DNA of 64,000 bases from Gari tellinella (Eukaryota > Mollusca > Bivalvia > Cardiida > Psammobiidae), in assembly GCA_922989275.2 (NCBI GenBank), contig OV277869.1:17817189-17881188 (forward strand), written 5' to 3'. The notes below the pieces were generated by a model that was not told the DNA's origin, did no database searches, and saw only the letters and a program-made list of their open reading frames with translations. The position numbers and the translations under genes are program-made. Numbering within the stretch: the stretch's first letter is position 1; each line of letters opens with the position of its first letter. Shown here in pieces: positions 34,201 to 36,513 of this stretch.

Positions 34201-34864
34201 CTGATATAGATATTTAAGATTTCAAAGGGAAATAATTCTAACAAGCTGAGACGACCGGAGAAGTTTTTTCCCTTACATACATGAAAGGTTGCTGAAAAGT
34301 TATTCTACACCAGTACATGTACCCCGTTTATGATCAAATCTATCTTGAGGATTTTACCTCTTCATCGTCGCCTGCTTCAATATTGTTGTCTTCAACATCG
34401 TTTCAAAGTTAGATTTAAGGAAGTATAACTTACGTCATTTCAAAACAAATGGCAAACAGTTTTGATCCTGATCAGACGCCGCGTTACGCCGTGTATGATC
34501 AGGATCAAAACTGTTGTCAAATGCGCGTTATAGCGGCGTTGAAAGTGAAAGGATTAAGCGCGAATACACTCGAACGTTTTCTTTTCCTTTTCTAATTGCT
34601 TAAAACCGCAACTTGTGTTGAACATCATCATAGAGTCAGTTTAAGAGGGACTGTAATTGCAGTTTTTTTTGTATAGTTTCTTACTGTCACTATTAAGGGA
34701 CATTTAATCATCAATTTACCTTGTTCTTGGTTTTGTAAAAGTTGGCTTCGTTTCCGTAACCATGGTAACACCAATTCGATCTCGCGCGGTGTCCGTTTGA
34801 ACGCTGGAACCGAAATTAGGCGCAGCAGGTCAAGGACGATCTCGCTGGAGGACAGTTTACTCAT
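1006..34864 (-). CDS. Protein with two cyclic-nucleotide-binding domains (7 exons, 3' end outside window)
   Basis: Seven exons chain on the minus strand with AG/GT borders and matching phases (1,2,1,0,2,2,0) into 438 codons without a stop; the gene continues past the left edge. Residues 1-48 are a helical lead-in (KRTPREIELVLPWL). Residues about 49-234 are a first CNB domain: IIKQGDRGDS, FYIILRGSVSVYI, then FGEVAL at 197-202 and Arg209 in RNAS, the phosphate-binding Glu and Arg expected for cAMP/cGMP binding. A Lys-rich then Asp/Glu-rich linker of about 90 residues splits this domain. A second CNB domain follows (IIRQGDPVVGLHFII to VRCTANTQCFVLD), with the cassette reduced to LGDIETLLNL..TYMQ, so ligand binding there is doubtful. 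Family knowledge: related to the CNBD1/CNBD2-type proteins of animals; I cannot decide which, so no symbol. Introns are 17.9, 6.9, 0.39, 0.56, 6.3 and 0.38 kb, the long ones filled with MITEs. Confidence 0.88.
1456..1603. mobile_element. MITE family A, truncated right half
   Basis: Lies in intron 6. It keeps GCAAACAGTTTGAAGCCTGATCAGAC, a collapsed palindrome, and the right end CGTTTAAACGGG..CTCCACTG followed by TA. Confidence 0.7.
1621..1815 (-). CDS. Exon 6 of the CNB-domain gene
   Basis: 195 bp; acceptor AAAATACAG. The stop that appears to follow LLNLK is removed by the GTAAGA donor: splicing gives LLNLN-TYMQTV. The exon encodes a charged insert (EARRAAILRKYEDPSVW, REQGYAAIEKKMKEN) and the beta turn VLGDIETLLNL. 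This Gly-Asp replaces the Gly-Glu of an active phosphate-binding cassette. Confidence 0.83.
1889..2094. mobile_element. MITE family F, full copy
   Basis: Perfect terminal inverted repeats of about 30 bp beginning CAGTAAAACCTCGCTATTAC, flanked by TA on both sides, as expected for Tc1/mariner-type MITEs. The centre is core-2: AAAGCAAGGTGACAGTGAAA meeting its complement at AAAGGAGCTTT. It lies in intron 5, 73 bp upstream of exon 6. Confidence 0.88.
2281..2505. mobile_element. MITE family A, degenerate copy
   Basis: Left end CCAGTGGAGCAAACGTTATTC, half palindrome GGTAACCCGGCGTCTGATC, right part GCGATTGCGTTTAC. The right terminus is eroded. Confidence 0.6.
2506..3409. other. Intron 5, no recognised content
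   Basis: Unique-looking AT-rich intron sequence; no exon, repeat or structured RNA seen. Confidence 0.4.
3414..3638. mobile_element. MITE family D, copy 1
   Basis: Flanked by TTAA (3410-3413, 3639-3642). Carries GTCGTCT/TTGTCTAAAATGTCGTTTCAAAG and the core-1 palindrome ATCCTGATCAGACGCCGC. Ends AGTGAAAGGG. A second, weaker core-1 palindrome follows directly at 3643-3711. Confidence 0.82.
3643..3711. repeat. Isolated core-1 palindrome
   Basis: GCAAACAGTGC..GAACGCCGC pairs with GCGGCATCTGATC..CTGTTTGCC. No terminal repeats can be assigned to it. Confidence 0.5.
4278..4522. mobile_element. MITE family A, full copy
   Basis: Type copy in direct orientation: CAGTGGAGAATCTGTTATTC at the left, its inverted form ending CTCCACTG at the right, TA on both sides. 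The interior has CGTTTAAACGCAAACG, a core-1 palindrome centred on GGGTTACCC, and AAACGCGTTTATTGGGAAAG. No coding capacity; a non-autonomous TA-inserting DNA transposon by structure. Confidence 0.92.
4831..5189. mobile_element. MITE family C, degenerate left end
   Basis: Right end GTAGAGAGGGAGCGCTG followed by TA; left end eroded. Inside: CAATATCGTCTGCTTAAAATT and a collapsed core-1 palindrome. Confidence 0.75.
5324..5671. mobile_element. MITE family C, full copy (reverse orientation)
   Basis: Terminal repeats CAGCGTTCCCTCTCTA and TAGAGAGGGAGCGCTG, TA on both sides. Perfect core-1 palindrome around GCCGCGTTACGCGGC, flanked by the GCAGACGACAATTTGAAGC module. Confidence 0.9.
6016..6083 (-). repeat. 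tRNA-derived SINE head with Pol III promoter boxes
   Basis: On the minus strand TAGCTCAGTTGATAGAACG fits an A box and GGTCCGGATTCGAGTCCC fits a B box, about 30 nt apart as in tRNA. The arms do not fold into a full cloverleaf, so it is a SINE head, not a tRNA gene. The body probably covers about 5930-6240 and ends at a CCGT run. Confidence 0.6.
6213..6236. repeat. (GGAC)n microsatellite
   Basis: Six tandem GGAC units next to the SINE-like element. Confidence 0.85.
6237..6899. other. Intron 5, mostly unrecognised
   Basis: Only a worn core-2-like hairpin (AGTAAAGTAAAAATC..GAAGCTTTC..TTACTTTCAC) at about 6565-6620 is seen. No exon found. Confidence 0.35.
6900..7070. mobile_element. MITE family D, partial
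   Basis: ATTATCGTCTGCTTTTATTTC, then a good core-1 palindrome: CTTGATCTGACGCCGCGTAA with GCGGCGTCTGATCAGGATC. Terminal repeats eroded. Confidence 0.7.
7728..7957. mobile_element. MITE family A, diverged copy
   Basis: CCGTGGAGAAGACATTATT to TTTCCACTG, TA on both sides. The palindrome has lost most of its left arm (GGAGCCGGGTAACCCGGTG). Confidence 0.8.
8141..8322 (-). CDS. Exon 5 of the CNB-domain gene (start of second CNB domain)
   Basis: 182 bp; acceptor CAAATAG, donor GTACGT. Encodes a helix (AEQEAKYEEIRLFIDEHPFF) and the first strands of CNB domain 2 (YIFDTNIIRQGDPVVGLHFII). A family-B MITE starts 21 bp upstream of the acceptor in intron 4. Confidence 0.88.
8344..8586. mobile_element. MITE family B, full copy
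   Basis: CCCTTTACCTGATAGCCTG to GGGAAAGGG between TTAA duplications (8340-8343, 8587-8590). Core-2 palindrome AGCAGAATGCGCCTTAAGGC and its complement. Arms carry TTTTGAAGATAGGTGAC and TTCTTCAGCGGAGGAATAA. It sits in intron 4. Confidence 0.9.
8702..8861. mobile_element. MITE family A, degenerate fragment
   Basis: AGTTTGGAGTCC..CAAGCTCCAAACG hairpin, GCCACTCAGATAAA, then a worn right end TTTTCTCTACTG, just before exon 4. Confidence 0.5.
8883..9010 (-). CDS. Exon 4 of the CNB-domain gene (phosphate-binding cassette)
   Basis: 128 bp; acceptor CTTTTACAG, donor GTAAGT. Encodes GGAFGEVALVHRDLSRNAS followed by VVTDEDTDLMVIDQDLFDR. FGE and the RNAS arginine match the phosphate-binding cassette of cAMP/cGMP receptors, so this domain could bind ligand. 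It ends on a codon boundary. Confidence 0.9.
9195..9275. repeat. Decayed core-1 palindrome
   Basis: GTTAAACAGTTCGGATTTTG..GTCTCTGATTCCAATGC; recognisable only by comparison with better copies. Confidence 0.35.
9398..9738 (-). CDS. Exon 3 of the CNB-domain gene, with charged linker
   Basis: 341 bp; acceptor ATTTATTTCAG, donor GTAAGT. Begins FYIILRGSVSVYID, the beta roll of CNB domain 1, then about 90 residues of low-complexity linker: a KKKKKPKKPPK basic run, a Ser/Thr stretch and an acidic EIEDDDDEEDD run, then KVLAPLDRNKFGKFITSY. The linker lies between the beta roll and the phosphate-binding cassette, where typical CNB domains have only a short loop. Confidence 0.88.
9911..10604. other. 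Intron 2, no recognised content
   Basis: No exon or repeat recognised, apart from a small core-1 remnant just before it (9855-9905: GATCAAACTC..CCCGGCGTTTGAT). Confidence 0.35.
10605..10735. mobile_element. MITE family B, partial
   Basis: Good core-2 palindrome GCTTAAAGCAGGCTGAAAG..AATGCGCCCTAAGGCGCATT, then GGCTATGGGGTAAAGG. The left end is missing. Confidence 0.7.
10736..11434. other. Intron 2, no recognised content
   Basis: AT-rich; TA-dinucleotide patches near 11090-11140. Nothing else recognised. Confidence 0.35.
11435..11628. repeat. Three identical 65-bp tandem palindromes
   Basis: Units start at 11435, 11500 and 11565. Each runs GTGTATACCCTGATAATC to CTGGTCAGGGTATACACTG, a core-1-type hairpin, joined by CCGG linkers. 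Apart from two linker bases the copies are identical. Confidence 0.93.
11629..12309. other. Intron 2, no recognised content
   Basis: No exon, repeat or RNA recognised. Confidence 0.35.
12314..12551. mobile_element. MITE family D, full copy
   Basis: CCCTTTCGGGGC to GGTGAAAGGG, flanked by TTAA (12310-12313, 12552-12555). Contains CCCCTTCACCGC, GTCGTCTGCTTCAATAGTG and a core-1 palindrome. Confidence 0.9.
12828..12893. repeat. Isolated core-1 palindrome
   Basis: TTCAGACGCCACGTTACCTGG with GGCGTCAGATCTAGATTC; flanks not assignable to a MITE family. Confidence 0.55.
13183..13696. mobile_element. Interspersed repeat with CCGTCCGT run
   Basis: Begins with the hairpin AGCTCACCTGGC..GCCAAGGTGAGCT, then TTGTGATCGC and a GTCCGTCC-rich run, and ends CAGGTGAGCGATTTAGGGCC. 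I recognise this pattern as common in mollusc genomes, but only one copy is here. Non-coding, class uncertain. Confidence 0.6.
13697..14454. other. Intron 2, almost no recognised content
   Basis: Only a fragment resembling family A at about 14305-14375 (GAGTAGCAAACATTAACCTG, GGTTGTTTGCAATGG). Confidence 0.35.
14455..14668. mobile_element. MITE family H, copy 2
   Basis: Right end GGCACAAATGGG before TTAA (14669-14672). Core-1 palindrome GACTCTGATCAGACGCCG..GGTGTCTGATCAGAATC. Shares AGTCCAT and the TTTTATTTT stretch with copy 1 at 45-266. Confidence 0.65.
14673..15906. other. Intron 2, AT-rich, no gene seen
   Basis: No exon recognised. AAGTGGGTGAGGTAAATTTT near 15661 recurs almost unchanged at 40717-40740, which suggests an old interspersed repeat. 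Confidence 0.35.
15907..15962. repeat. Isolated core-1 palindrome
   Basis: GCAAACAATTTAGACCC then GATCAGACGCCGAGTGACTC and GGTGTCTGATGA; the outer right arm is lost. Confidence 0.5.
16083..16448. mobile_element. MITE family C, full copy
   Basis: CAGTGCTCCTTCTCAACAAC to TTGTAGAGAGGGAACACTG, TA on both sides. Contains CAATATCGTCTGCTTTGAAA and the palindrome GCCGCGTAACGCGGC. It ends 180 bp from exon 2. Confidence 0.88.
16631..16718 (-). CDS. Exon 2 of the CNB-domain gene
   Basis: 88 bp, between CGTTACAG and the donor GTATAT. It encodes VLQDLVRNCSLL then DDVIIKQGDRGD, the first beta strands of a CNB domain. It enters in phase 1 and leaves two bases, which with exon 3 make the serine of GDRGDS-FYIILRG. 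A decayed MITE starts about 25 bp upstream of the acceptor. Confidence 0.85.
16745..16935. mobile_element. MITE-like inverted repeat (family J)
   Basis: TATTCGCTTAAGTCGAAC and TTCGACTTAAGCGAGATTG flank TTTCAAAGTTAAATC / GTTTAACTTTGAAAT. A worn relative is at 43770-44035. Confidence 0.6.
16972..17213. mobile_element. MITE family E, copy 1
   Basis: Begins ACATTCAACCCTAGCGACGA, ends before TTAA (17214-17217). The palindrome keeps the outer GTGTAGACCCTGATCAGA but has a different centre, GGGCTCCTTAAGGAGCCC, still fully paired. Confidence 0.82.
17251..17312. repeat. Isolated core-1 palindrome, diverged
   Basis: GCAAACAGTATTGACTC..GGCGTCTCATCTGGATCC. Confidence 0.4.
17487..17701. mobile_element. 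MITE family D with deleted palindrome centre
   Basis: CATTTTGCTCTCAATGA to GAATAG between TTAA sites. The palindrome is cut at AGACGCCG|TCAAACTG, so one arm is nearly gone. The right part AAGCAGACGACAATAAAACGG is intact. Confidence 0.75.
18050..18175. mobile_element. MITE family A, right half
   Basis: GGATCCTGATAAAACACCG..CGTTTGATCATGGCTCC palindrome, GCGCAAGCACGTTTATGTGG and end CTTCTGCACTG. Confidence 0.6.
18315..18672. mobile_element. MITE family C, full copy
   Basis: CAACTCTCCCTCTCTACAAC to TTTGTAGAGAGGGAGCGCTG. Perfect palindrome AATCCAGATCAGACGCCGCG and complement; module CAATATCGTCTGCTTAAATT. Confidence 0.88.
18673..19407. other. Intron 1, no recognised content
   Basis: Contains a 17-bp poly-A run (19181-19197). 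No exon or MITE seen. Confidence 0.35.
19408..19652. mobile_element. MITE family A, full copy (reverse)
   Basis: CAGTGGAGAATACGTTATTC to GTTTTCTCCACTG with TA flanks; perfect core palindrome GGAGCCAGATCAGACGCCGG. Confidence 0.92.
20018..20122. mobile_element. MITE family A, right half
   Basis: GTTACCCGGCGTCTGATCC to CGTCTTCTCCACTG then TA. A separate half palindrome (CAGACCCAGATCAGAGGG) stands at 19948-20000. Confidence 0.65.
20255..20382. mobile_element. MITE family A, right half
   Basis: AAACTGTTTTTAGCCTGATC, palindrome around CAAGTAACTC, CTTGTACTGGGAAAGAAAC, end AACACTG. Confidence 0.55.
20758..21005. mobile_element. MITE family A, full copy (reverse), beside a truncated copy
   Basis: CAGTGGAGAAAACGTTATTC to TTTTCTCCACTG. 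Directly left (about 20670-20755) is the left half of another A copy ending in mid palindrome (GATCAGACGCCGCTTA). Confidence 0.88.
21174..21405. mobile_element. MITE family B, full but worn
   Basis: CCTTTACCCTATAGCCTGTT, core-2 palindrome centred on GCGCCTTCATGCGC, TTCTTCAGTAGCGGAAT, GCTAATAAGCG; TTAA flanks lost. Confidence 0.8.
21406..21856. other. Intron 1, little recognised
   Basis: Only a decayed core-1 half (CAGACGCCGAGTTAC..CAGTGTCTAATCTGG) near 21508-21551. Confidence 0.35.
21857..22096. mobile_element. MITE family A, full copy (reverse)
   Basis: CAGTGGAAAATGTGTTATTC to ACGTTTCTCCATTG with TA flanks; palindrome around GCCGGTTAACCCGGC. Confidence 0.88.
22111..22240. mobile_element. 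MITE family H, partial, reverse
   Basis: CCCATATGAGCCCACGATCCC after TTAA (22107-22110), palindrome AGTCTCTGATCAGACGCCGC; right end lost. Confidence 0.5.
22472..22715. mobile_element. MITE family A, worn copy
   Basis: AGTGGAGAAGACG, GTGTAAACGCAAATAAAACG, palindrome GACGCCGGATTACCCAGC; right terminus eroded. It is followed within about 10 bp by the next A copy. Confidence 0.65.
22724..23203. mobile_element. MITE family A copy split by a family D insertion
   Basis: Left part CAATGGAGAAGACG..TCGTTTGCGC and right part CGGGGAAGAATAACGTATTC..CTCCACTG belong to one A copy with TA flanks. A D element sits at its CGTTTAA site. Confidence 0.85.
22935..23172. mobile_element. MITE family D, full copy nested in family A
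   Basis: CCCTTTCACTCTCAATGACG to ATCATGAAAGGGT between TTAA at 22931-22934 and 23173-23176. Perfect palindrome TTTTGATCCTGATCGGACGC and complement. Shows TTAA target duplication and that D moved after this A copy was in place. Confidence 0.9.
23528..23763. mobile_element. MITE family E, copy 2
   Basis: CACATTCAACCCTAGCGACG to GGGGTGAGTGAG between TTAA sites (23524-23527, 23764-23767). Palindrome centre GGGCTCCTATAGGAGCCC. Confidence 0.88.
23811..23872. repeat. Isolated core-1 palindrome
   Basis: GCAAACATTGTTTACCAAG, GAGACGCCACGAGACGCGGC, CATTGTTTGC. Confidence 0.55.
24270..24386. mobile_element. MITE family A, internal fragment
   Basis: GCAAACGCAATGCATTAAAC, AAATGACAACCTTTTAC, GTGAGTAGCAAACAG and half a palindrome ending AGACGCCGG. 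Confidence 0.6.
24548..24750. mobile_element. MITE family A, deleted palindrome (reverse)
   Basis: CAGTGGAGAAAACGTAATTC to GTATTCTCCACTG, TA flanks. The palindrome's right arm is deleted just past the centre (CGCCGGGTTACC|AGAATTAT). Confidence 0.88.
24762..24977. mobile_element. MITE family A, deleted palindrome (direct)
   Basis: CAGTGGATAAAACATTATTC to TTTTCACCACTG, 11 bp after the previous copy and in opposite orientation. Again the palindrome is cut just past its centre (CGCCGGG|CTCAAAACGG). Confidence 0.85.
25010..25085 (-). repeat. Possible tRNA-like SINE fragment
   Basis: Minus strand GTGGTCAAACGGTGACGC and GCCGTGAGTTCGATCCCC resemble A and B boxes. No cloverleaf. A GTGAGTTCGATCCCC box also stands on the plus strand at about 42322-42336. 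Confidence 0.35.
25253..25321. repeat. Isolated core-1 palindrome
   Basis: GCAAACAGTTTAGATCCTG, GACGCCGAGTAACGCAGCGTC, ATCCAAACTGTTTGAC. Confidence 0.6.
25670..26700. repeat. Diverged tandem duplication
   Basis: Two blocks recur in the same order: about 25690-25875 matches 26330-26525 (both AATGGCTCGCGTGTGATA), and 26157-26206 matches 26646-26695 (GAGACAAGC.ATTCAAA, CAGACAATATC). The family-B MITE at 25900-26151 is present only in the first copy. Confidence 0.6.
25900..26151. mobile_element. MITE family B, full copy
   Basis: CCATTACTCCATAGCATGTT to GACGTAATGGA between TTAA sites. Strong core-2 palindrome GCAGGCTGAAAGTAAAGCAG; arm TCTTCAGTTGAGGAATAAA. Confidence 0.85.
26853..26930. repeat. 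Core-2 palindrome without clear ends
   Basis: AAAGCAAGATGAAAGTAAAG..GCTCCTGAAGGAGC and complement CTTTCATCTTGCTTTAA; arm sequence closest to family F. Confidence 0.7.
26931..27785. other. Intron 1, little recognised
   Basis: One worn core-1 palindrome at 27243-27310 (GCCGGAGTAACTCGGC) and a half copy near 27585-27610. No exon. Confidence 0.35.
27787..28035. mobile_element. MITE family A, full copy
   Basis: CAGTGGAGGAGACGTTATTC to ATCTTTTCCGCTG; palindrome GCGCCGGGTTACCTGGCG; GTAAACGCGTTTAGTGGG. Confidence 0.85.
28250..28495. mobile_element. MITE family A, full copy, near consensus
   Basis: CAGTGGAGAATCTGTTATTC to CGTTTTCCCCACTG, TA flanks, perfect palindrome. Nearly identical to the copies at 29441 and 30021, so this subfamily is young. 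The ORFs read through it in several frames are not genes. Confidence 0.93.
28596..28837. mobile_element. MITE family B, full copy
   Basis: CCCTTTACCTTATAGAAGCG to GGGTAAAGGG between TTAA sites (28592-28595, 28838-28841); core-2 palindrome centred TGCCTTAAGGCA. Confidence 0.9.
28921..29001. repeat. Palindrome with core-1 outer arms and a new centre
   Basis: GCCAAACAGTGAAGATCAAG and CATGATCTACACTGTTTC frame the paired centre CATGCAGCTGCCGTGTC..GACGCGGTGCCTGGCCATG. Confidence 0.5.
29046..29296. mobile_element. MITE family B, worn copy
   Basis: TTAACCCATGGTGGCATC, AGTCTGTTTCTAGTTTTG, core-2 palindrome centred CTCCTAAAAG, TTTGAGGAATAATTTAAAT. Confidence 0.75.
29441..29686. mobile_element. MITE family A, full copy, near consensus
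   Basis: CAGTGGAGAATCTGTTATTC to CAGATTCTCCACTG with TA flanks; first of four A copies within 1.1 kb. Confidence 0.93.
29700..29899. mobile_element. MITE family A, degenerate
   Basis: Left terminus lost; GCAATGCAATAGAATGG, palindrome AAGACGCCGGTTTAACC, right end CGTCTTCTCCACTG. Confidence 0.6.
30021..30266. mobile_element. MITE family A, full copy (reverse)
   Basis: CAGTGGAGAATCTGTTATTC at the left and CAGATTCTCCACTG at the right, TA flanks; inverted relative to the copy at 29441. Confidence 0.93.
30281..30524. mobile_element. MITE family A, full copy
   Basis: CATTAGAGAAGACGTTATTC to GTCTTTTCCGCTG; perfect palindrome GCCGGGTTACCCGGC; starts 15 bp after the previous copy. Confidence 0.88.
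30931..31420. mobile_element. MITE family A copy split by a family B insertion
   Basis: CAGTAGAGAAGATGTTATT..CCCCTT and AACGCAAATGCATTTC..CTTCTCCACTG are one A copy. A B element was inserted at its CGTTTAAACG site. Confidence 0.87.
30963..31206. mobile_element. MITE family B, full copy nested in family A
   Basis: CCCTTTCCCCCATAGAAGCG to GGTAAAGGG between TTAA at 30959-30962 and 31207-31210. Perfect core-2 palindrome centred GCGCCCTAAGGCGC. Proves TTAA targeting for family B. Confidence 0.92.
31421..31945. other. Intron 1, no recognised content
   Basis: No MITE, exon or RNA recognised. Confidence 0.35.
31946..32187. mobile_element. MITE family A, full copy (reverse)
   Basis: CAGTGGAGAAGATGGTATCC to GCCTTCTCCTCTG, TA flanks, palindrome GCCGGGTAACCCGGC. 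Confidence 0.88.
32645..32884. mobile_element. MITE family B, full copy, eroded left end
   Basis: CCCCATAGCCGGTTCCTAG, core-2 palindrome centred GTGCCTTGAGGCAC, CTCTAAAAGGCGCTTCGATGG. The left TTAA may be the one near 32587. A lone core-1 half stands at 32297-32350. Confidence 0.75.
32890..33085. mobile_element. MITE family D, partial
   Basis: AACGTCTGCTTAAATACTC, ATTGTCTGCATTGATAAATG, palindrome centred AGCAGCGTCACGCGGCG; ends lost. Confidence 0.6.
33298..33545. mobile_element. MITE family B, full copy
   Basis: CCCTTTTCCTCATAGTTC to GGTAAATGG between TTAA sites; core-2 palindrome centred TACATTAAGGCATA. Confidence 0.82.
33668..33872. mobile_element. MITE family D, full copy
   Basis: ACCCCTTATCCTGCTGC to GCAGGATAAGGT between TTAA sites. 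GTCGTCTGCTTTGAAATTG module and palindrome GACGCGTCACGTAGCGTC. Confidence 0.78.
33975..34110. mobile_element. MITE family D, fragment
   Basis: ATGACGTCATCAGC, CAATTGTCGTCTGC, half palindrome GCGGTGTCTGATCAGGATCC. Confidence 0.6.
34318..34554. mobile_element. MITE family D, full copy
   Basis: ACCCCGTTTATGATCAAATC to GAAAGTGAAAGGA then TTAA. Palindrome GCCGCGTTACGCCGTG. It ends about 165 bp inside intron 1 from exon 1. Confidence 0.78.
34720..34864 (-). CDS. Exon 1 of the CNB-domain gene (start codon)
   Basis: Starts MSKLSSSEIV and ends LLQNQEQ plus one base before a GTAAAT donor. A TAA lies in frame 12 nt upstream of the ATG (TAA ACC GTT GCC ... ATG), which supports this start unless a further upstream exon is spliced in. 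The KRTPREIELVLPWL helix is the usual lead-in to a CNB domain. It joins in phase to exon 2, 18 kb away, giving QNQEQ-GVLQDLVRN. Confidence 0.82.
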
Positions 34865-34893
34865 TTTCGCTGATTCCTTGGCAACGGTTTAAA

Positions 34894-34940
34894 ATGGAAC
34901 TACCTGTGAAAATAAAGAAGGCAAAGAGTTTTAAGTTAGT
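34894..34940 (+). CDS. Possible first exon of a divergent gene
   Basis: ATGGAACTACCTGTG reads MELPVKIKKAKSF and reaches a GTTAGT that could act as donor. Its ATG is 29 bp from the host gene's ATG on the other strand, as at a shared promoter. No later exon was found, so this is weak. Confidence 0.2.
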
Positions 34941-34976
34941 TCATTTAAACAAACATGTAATAGGGGATAGTAGTAC

Positions 34977-35145
34977 AGTGCTCCCTCTCAACAACGATTC
35001 CCTCCTCCGAACAAAGCTTGCCACTGTATCCCAAAAAAGAAAAACTGCATCTAACGCGTTCACTGTTTCAATATCGTCTGCTTGAAATTGTCGTCTGCTG
35101 TTGTTTCCCAAAGTTATATATTAGTGGACACTTTGACAGAAAATA
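34977..35145. mobile_element. MITE family C, left half
   Basis: CAGTGCTCCCTCTCAACAAC, CAATATCGTCTGCTTGAAATT, GGACACTTTGACAG; the palindrome and right half are missing. Confidence 0.75.
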
Positions 35146-35903
35146 AAACAAAAAAATATTGTAAAATGTGAAGAGAAGTTATTATTTCCGGTCTAAACGT
35201 ATTGAAAATTCAAACGTAATGCACAAAAGTGTAGAAAATTATCTTGAAAAAAGCGCGGTGTTCATACAAATCTGTGTAACATGACGTCGACGTCGACGTA
35301 ATAATATAAATAAAGAAAAGAGACCTTAAAGAACGTTCCGCATTTTAAACAGTTATTTTATATGGACACTAATTATCGAAATGCGAAAACATTTATTAAT
35401 GTGAAGAAATTGGCACTTGGATTTTCGCAGCACTTGGATTTTCGCATTTTCGCGATATGTGGCGAAAGATCAATTACAATTGCAGACAGTGTCATACTTA
35501 TTTTGGCCTGAAAAGAATCAGTATGGCTATATAAGTACATTCAATGAAGATCAAATTAACATTTTATAATCTGCTTACCTCTGTGATAGAAAATGGAAAT
35601 AGCCAATTTTTGTCATACTAGATTGGCAGACACCCTGCGTTTGATCTAGCTCAATTTCCTTTCTCACTCGGTTTAAAACTTCTGATTCAATTAATAACTA
35701 ATTTGTTTTGACCAGTTTTAAGCAGACGAACTGCTTTCAGAATAATCGGTAAATAATTAAGCGATGGTCTTTTTTTCAGAGGACTTCAAATGATTAAATT
35801 CCCCCTGCGAGATGCAATGGGTGGTCAGACTCTGCTGTGTTTACAAATGCATTCATTATACTGTAGTCGACGCGTCATGAGTGTTCGTCATCCGTATTTA
35901 TGA
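35146..35903. other. Upstream region of the host gene, no recognised content
   Basis: No MITE or coding segment recognised. It contains the short tandem GACGTCGACGTCGACGTA at 35283-35300. Confidence 0.35.
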
Positions 35904-35944
35904 CTTATACAATACTTTTCTACTCGCATATCCAAATATTTTTA

Positions 35945-36000
35945 CTTACAATGACAGTTTCGGCACTCCATTGGAGTGCCTTCTTCAGACTGTGAACTAT
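35945..36000 (-). ncRNA. Hammerhead ribozyme motif in left terminal repeat
   Basis: On the minus strand CTGAAGA (CUGANGA core), a stem II of 8 bp GGCACTCC-AAT-GGAGTGCC, GAAA, a tiny stem III (AC-T-GT) and the cleavage-site triplet GTC. Stem I pairs CACAGT with ATTGTA. The extra A before stem II and the short stem III are departures from the ideal motif. Confidence 0.68.
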
Positions 36001-36013
36001 ACCGTTGGTGACG

Positions 36014-36360
36014 TCATGAGTTTTGTTTACTACTGGTCATTTTCCCCGTAGTAAACAGCGGCCGGTAGATGGGGCTCATTAGATATCCCCCCTCGTCCCT
36101 GTTCATGACTTTGTTCTCCTGTACAATGCATAACGATTCTCTTAACCTCCTCAGGGATGTATTATTCTCTTTGTCTATCACTTTTACACCCTCCCAGTCT
36201 ATAACATGGTTGTGTCTGGCAATATGATTTGTCACTGCACTCGCATGTTCTGTAGACTGGGATGCCTTGTGCTCTGCCCTTGTGAACACTTGTGGACAAT
36301 TATCCGAGTCTTTTATATGTTCTTTTATCCTGATTTCGAGCTTTCTATCTACCGGCTGCT
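36014..36360 (-). pseudogene. C-terminal GIY-YIG endonuclease fragment of a Penelope-like element
   Basis: About 115 codons on the minus strand matching the end of the Penelope-type GIY-YIG domain as I know it: RIKEHIKD, then HASAVTNHIARHNHVIDW, VKVIDKENN, LRRLRESLCI, MNRDEGGYLMSPIY. The GIY-YIG core itself lies upstream in a complete element and is lost. It reads out of and into the terminal repeats. Confidence 0.75.
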
Positions 36361-36419
36361 GTTTACTACGGGAAAAATGACCAGTAGTAAACAAAACTCA
36401 TGACGTCACCAACGGTATA

Positions 36420-36474
36420 GTTCACAGTCTGAAGAAGGCACTCCAATGGAGTGCCGAAACTGTCATTGTAAGTA
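36420..36474 (+). ncRNA. Hammerhead ribozyme motif in right terminal repeat
   Basis: Mirror copy on the plus strand: CTGAAGA at 36429-36435, stem II 36437-36455, GAAAC 36456-36460, GTC ending at 36464 as predicted cleavage site, stem I from CACAGT and ATTGTA. Confidence 0.68.
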
Positions 36475-36513
36475 AAAATATTTGGATATGCGAGTAGAAA
36501 ATTATTGTATAAG

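Larger units (their letters stand above)
35904..36513 (-). mobile_element. Penelope-like element, 5'-truncated, with inverted terminal repeats
   Basis: Two about 167-bp inverted repeats (35904-36070 and 36347-36513) almost identical in sequence frame the end of a GIY-YIG-type reading frame. Penelope-like elements are known for such inverted or tandem terminal repeats, a C-terminal GIY-YIG nuclease and hammerhead ribozymes in the repeats; all three are seen here. The reverse transcriptase is missing. Confidence 0.8.
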
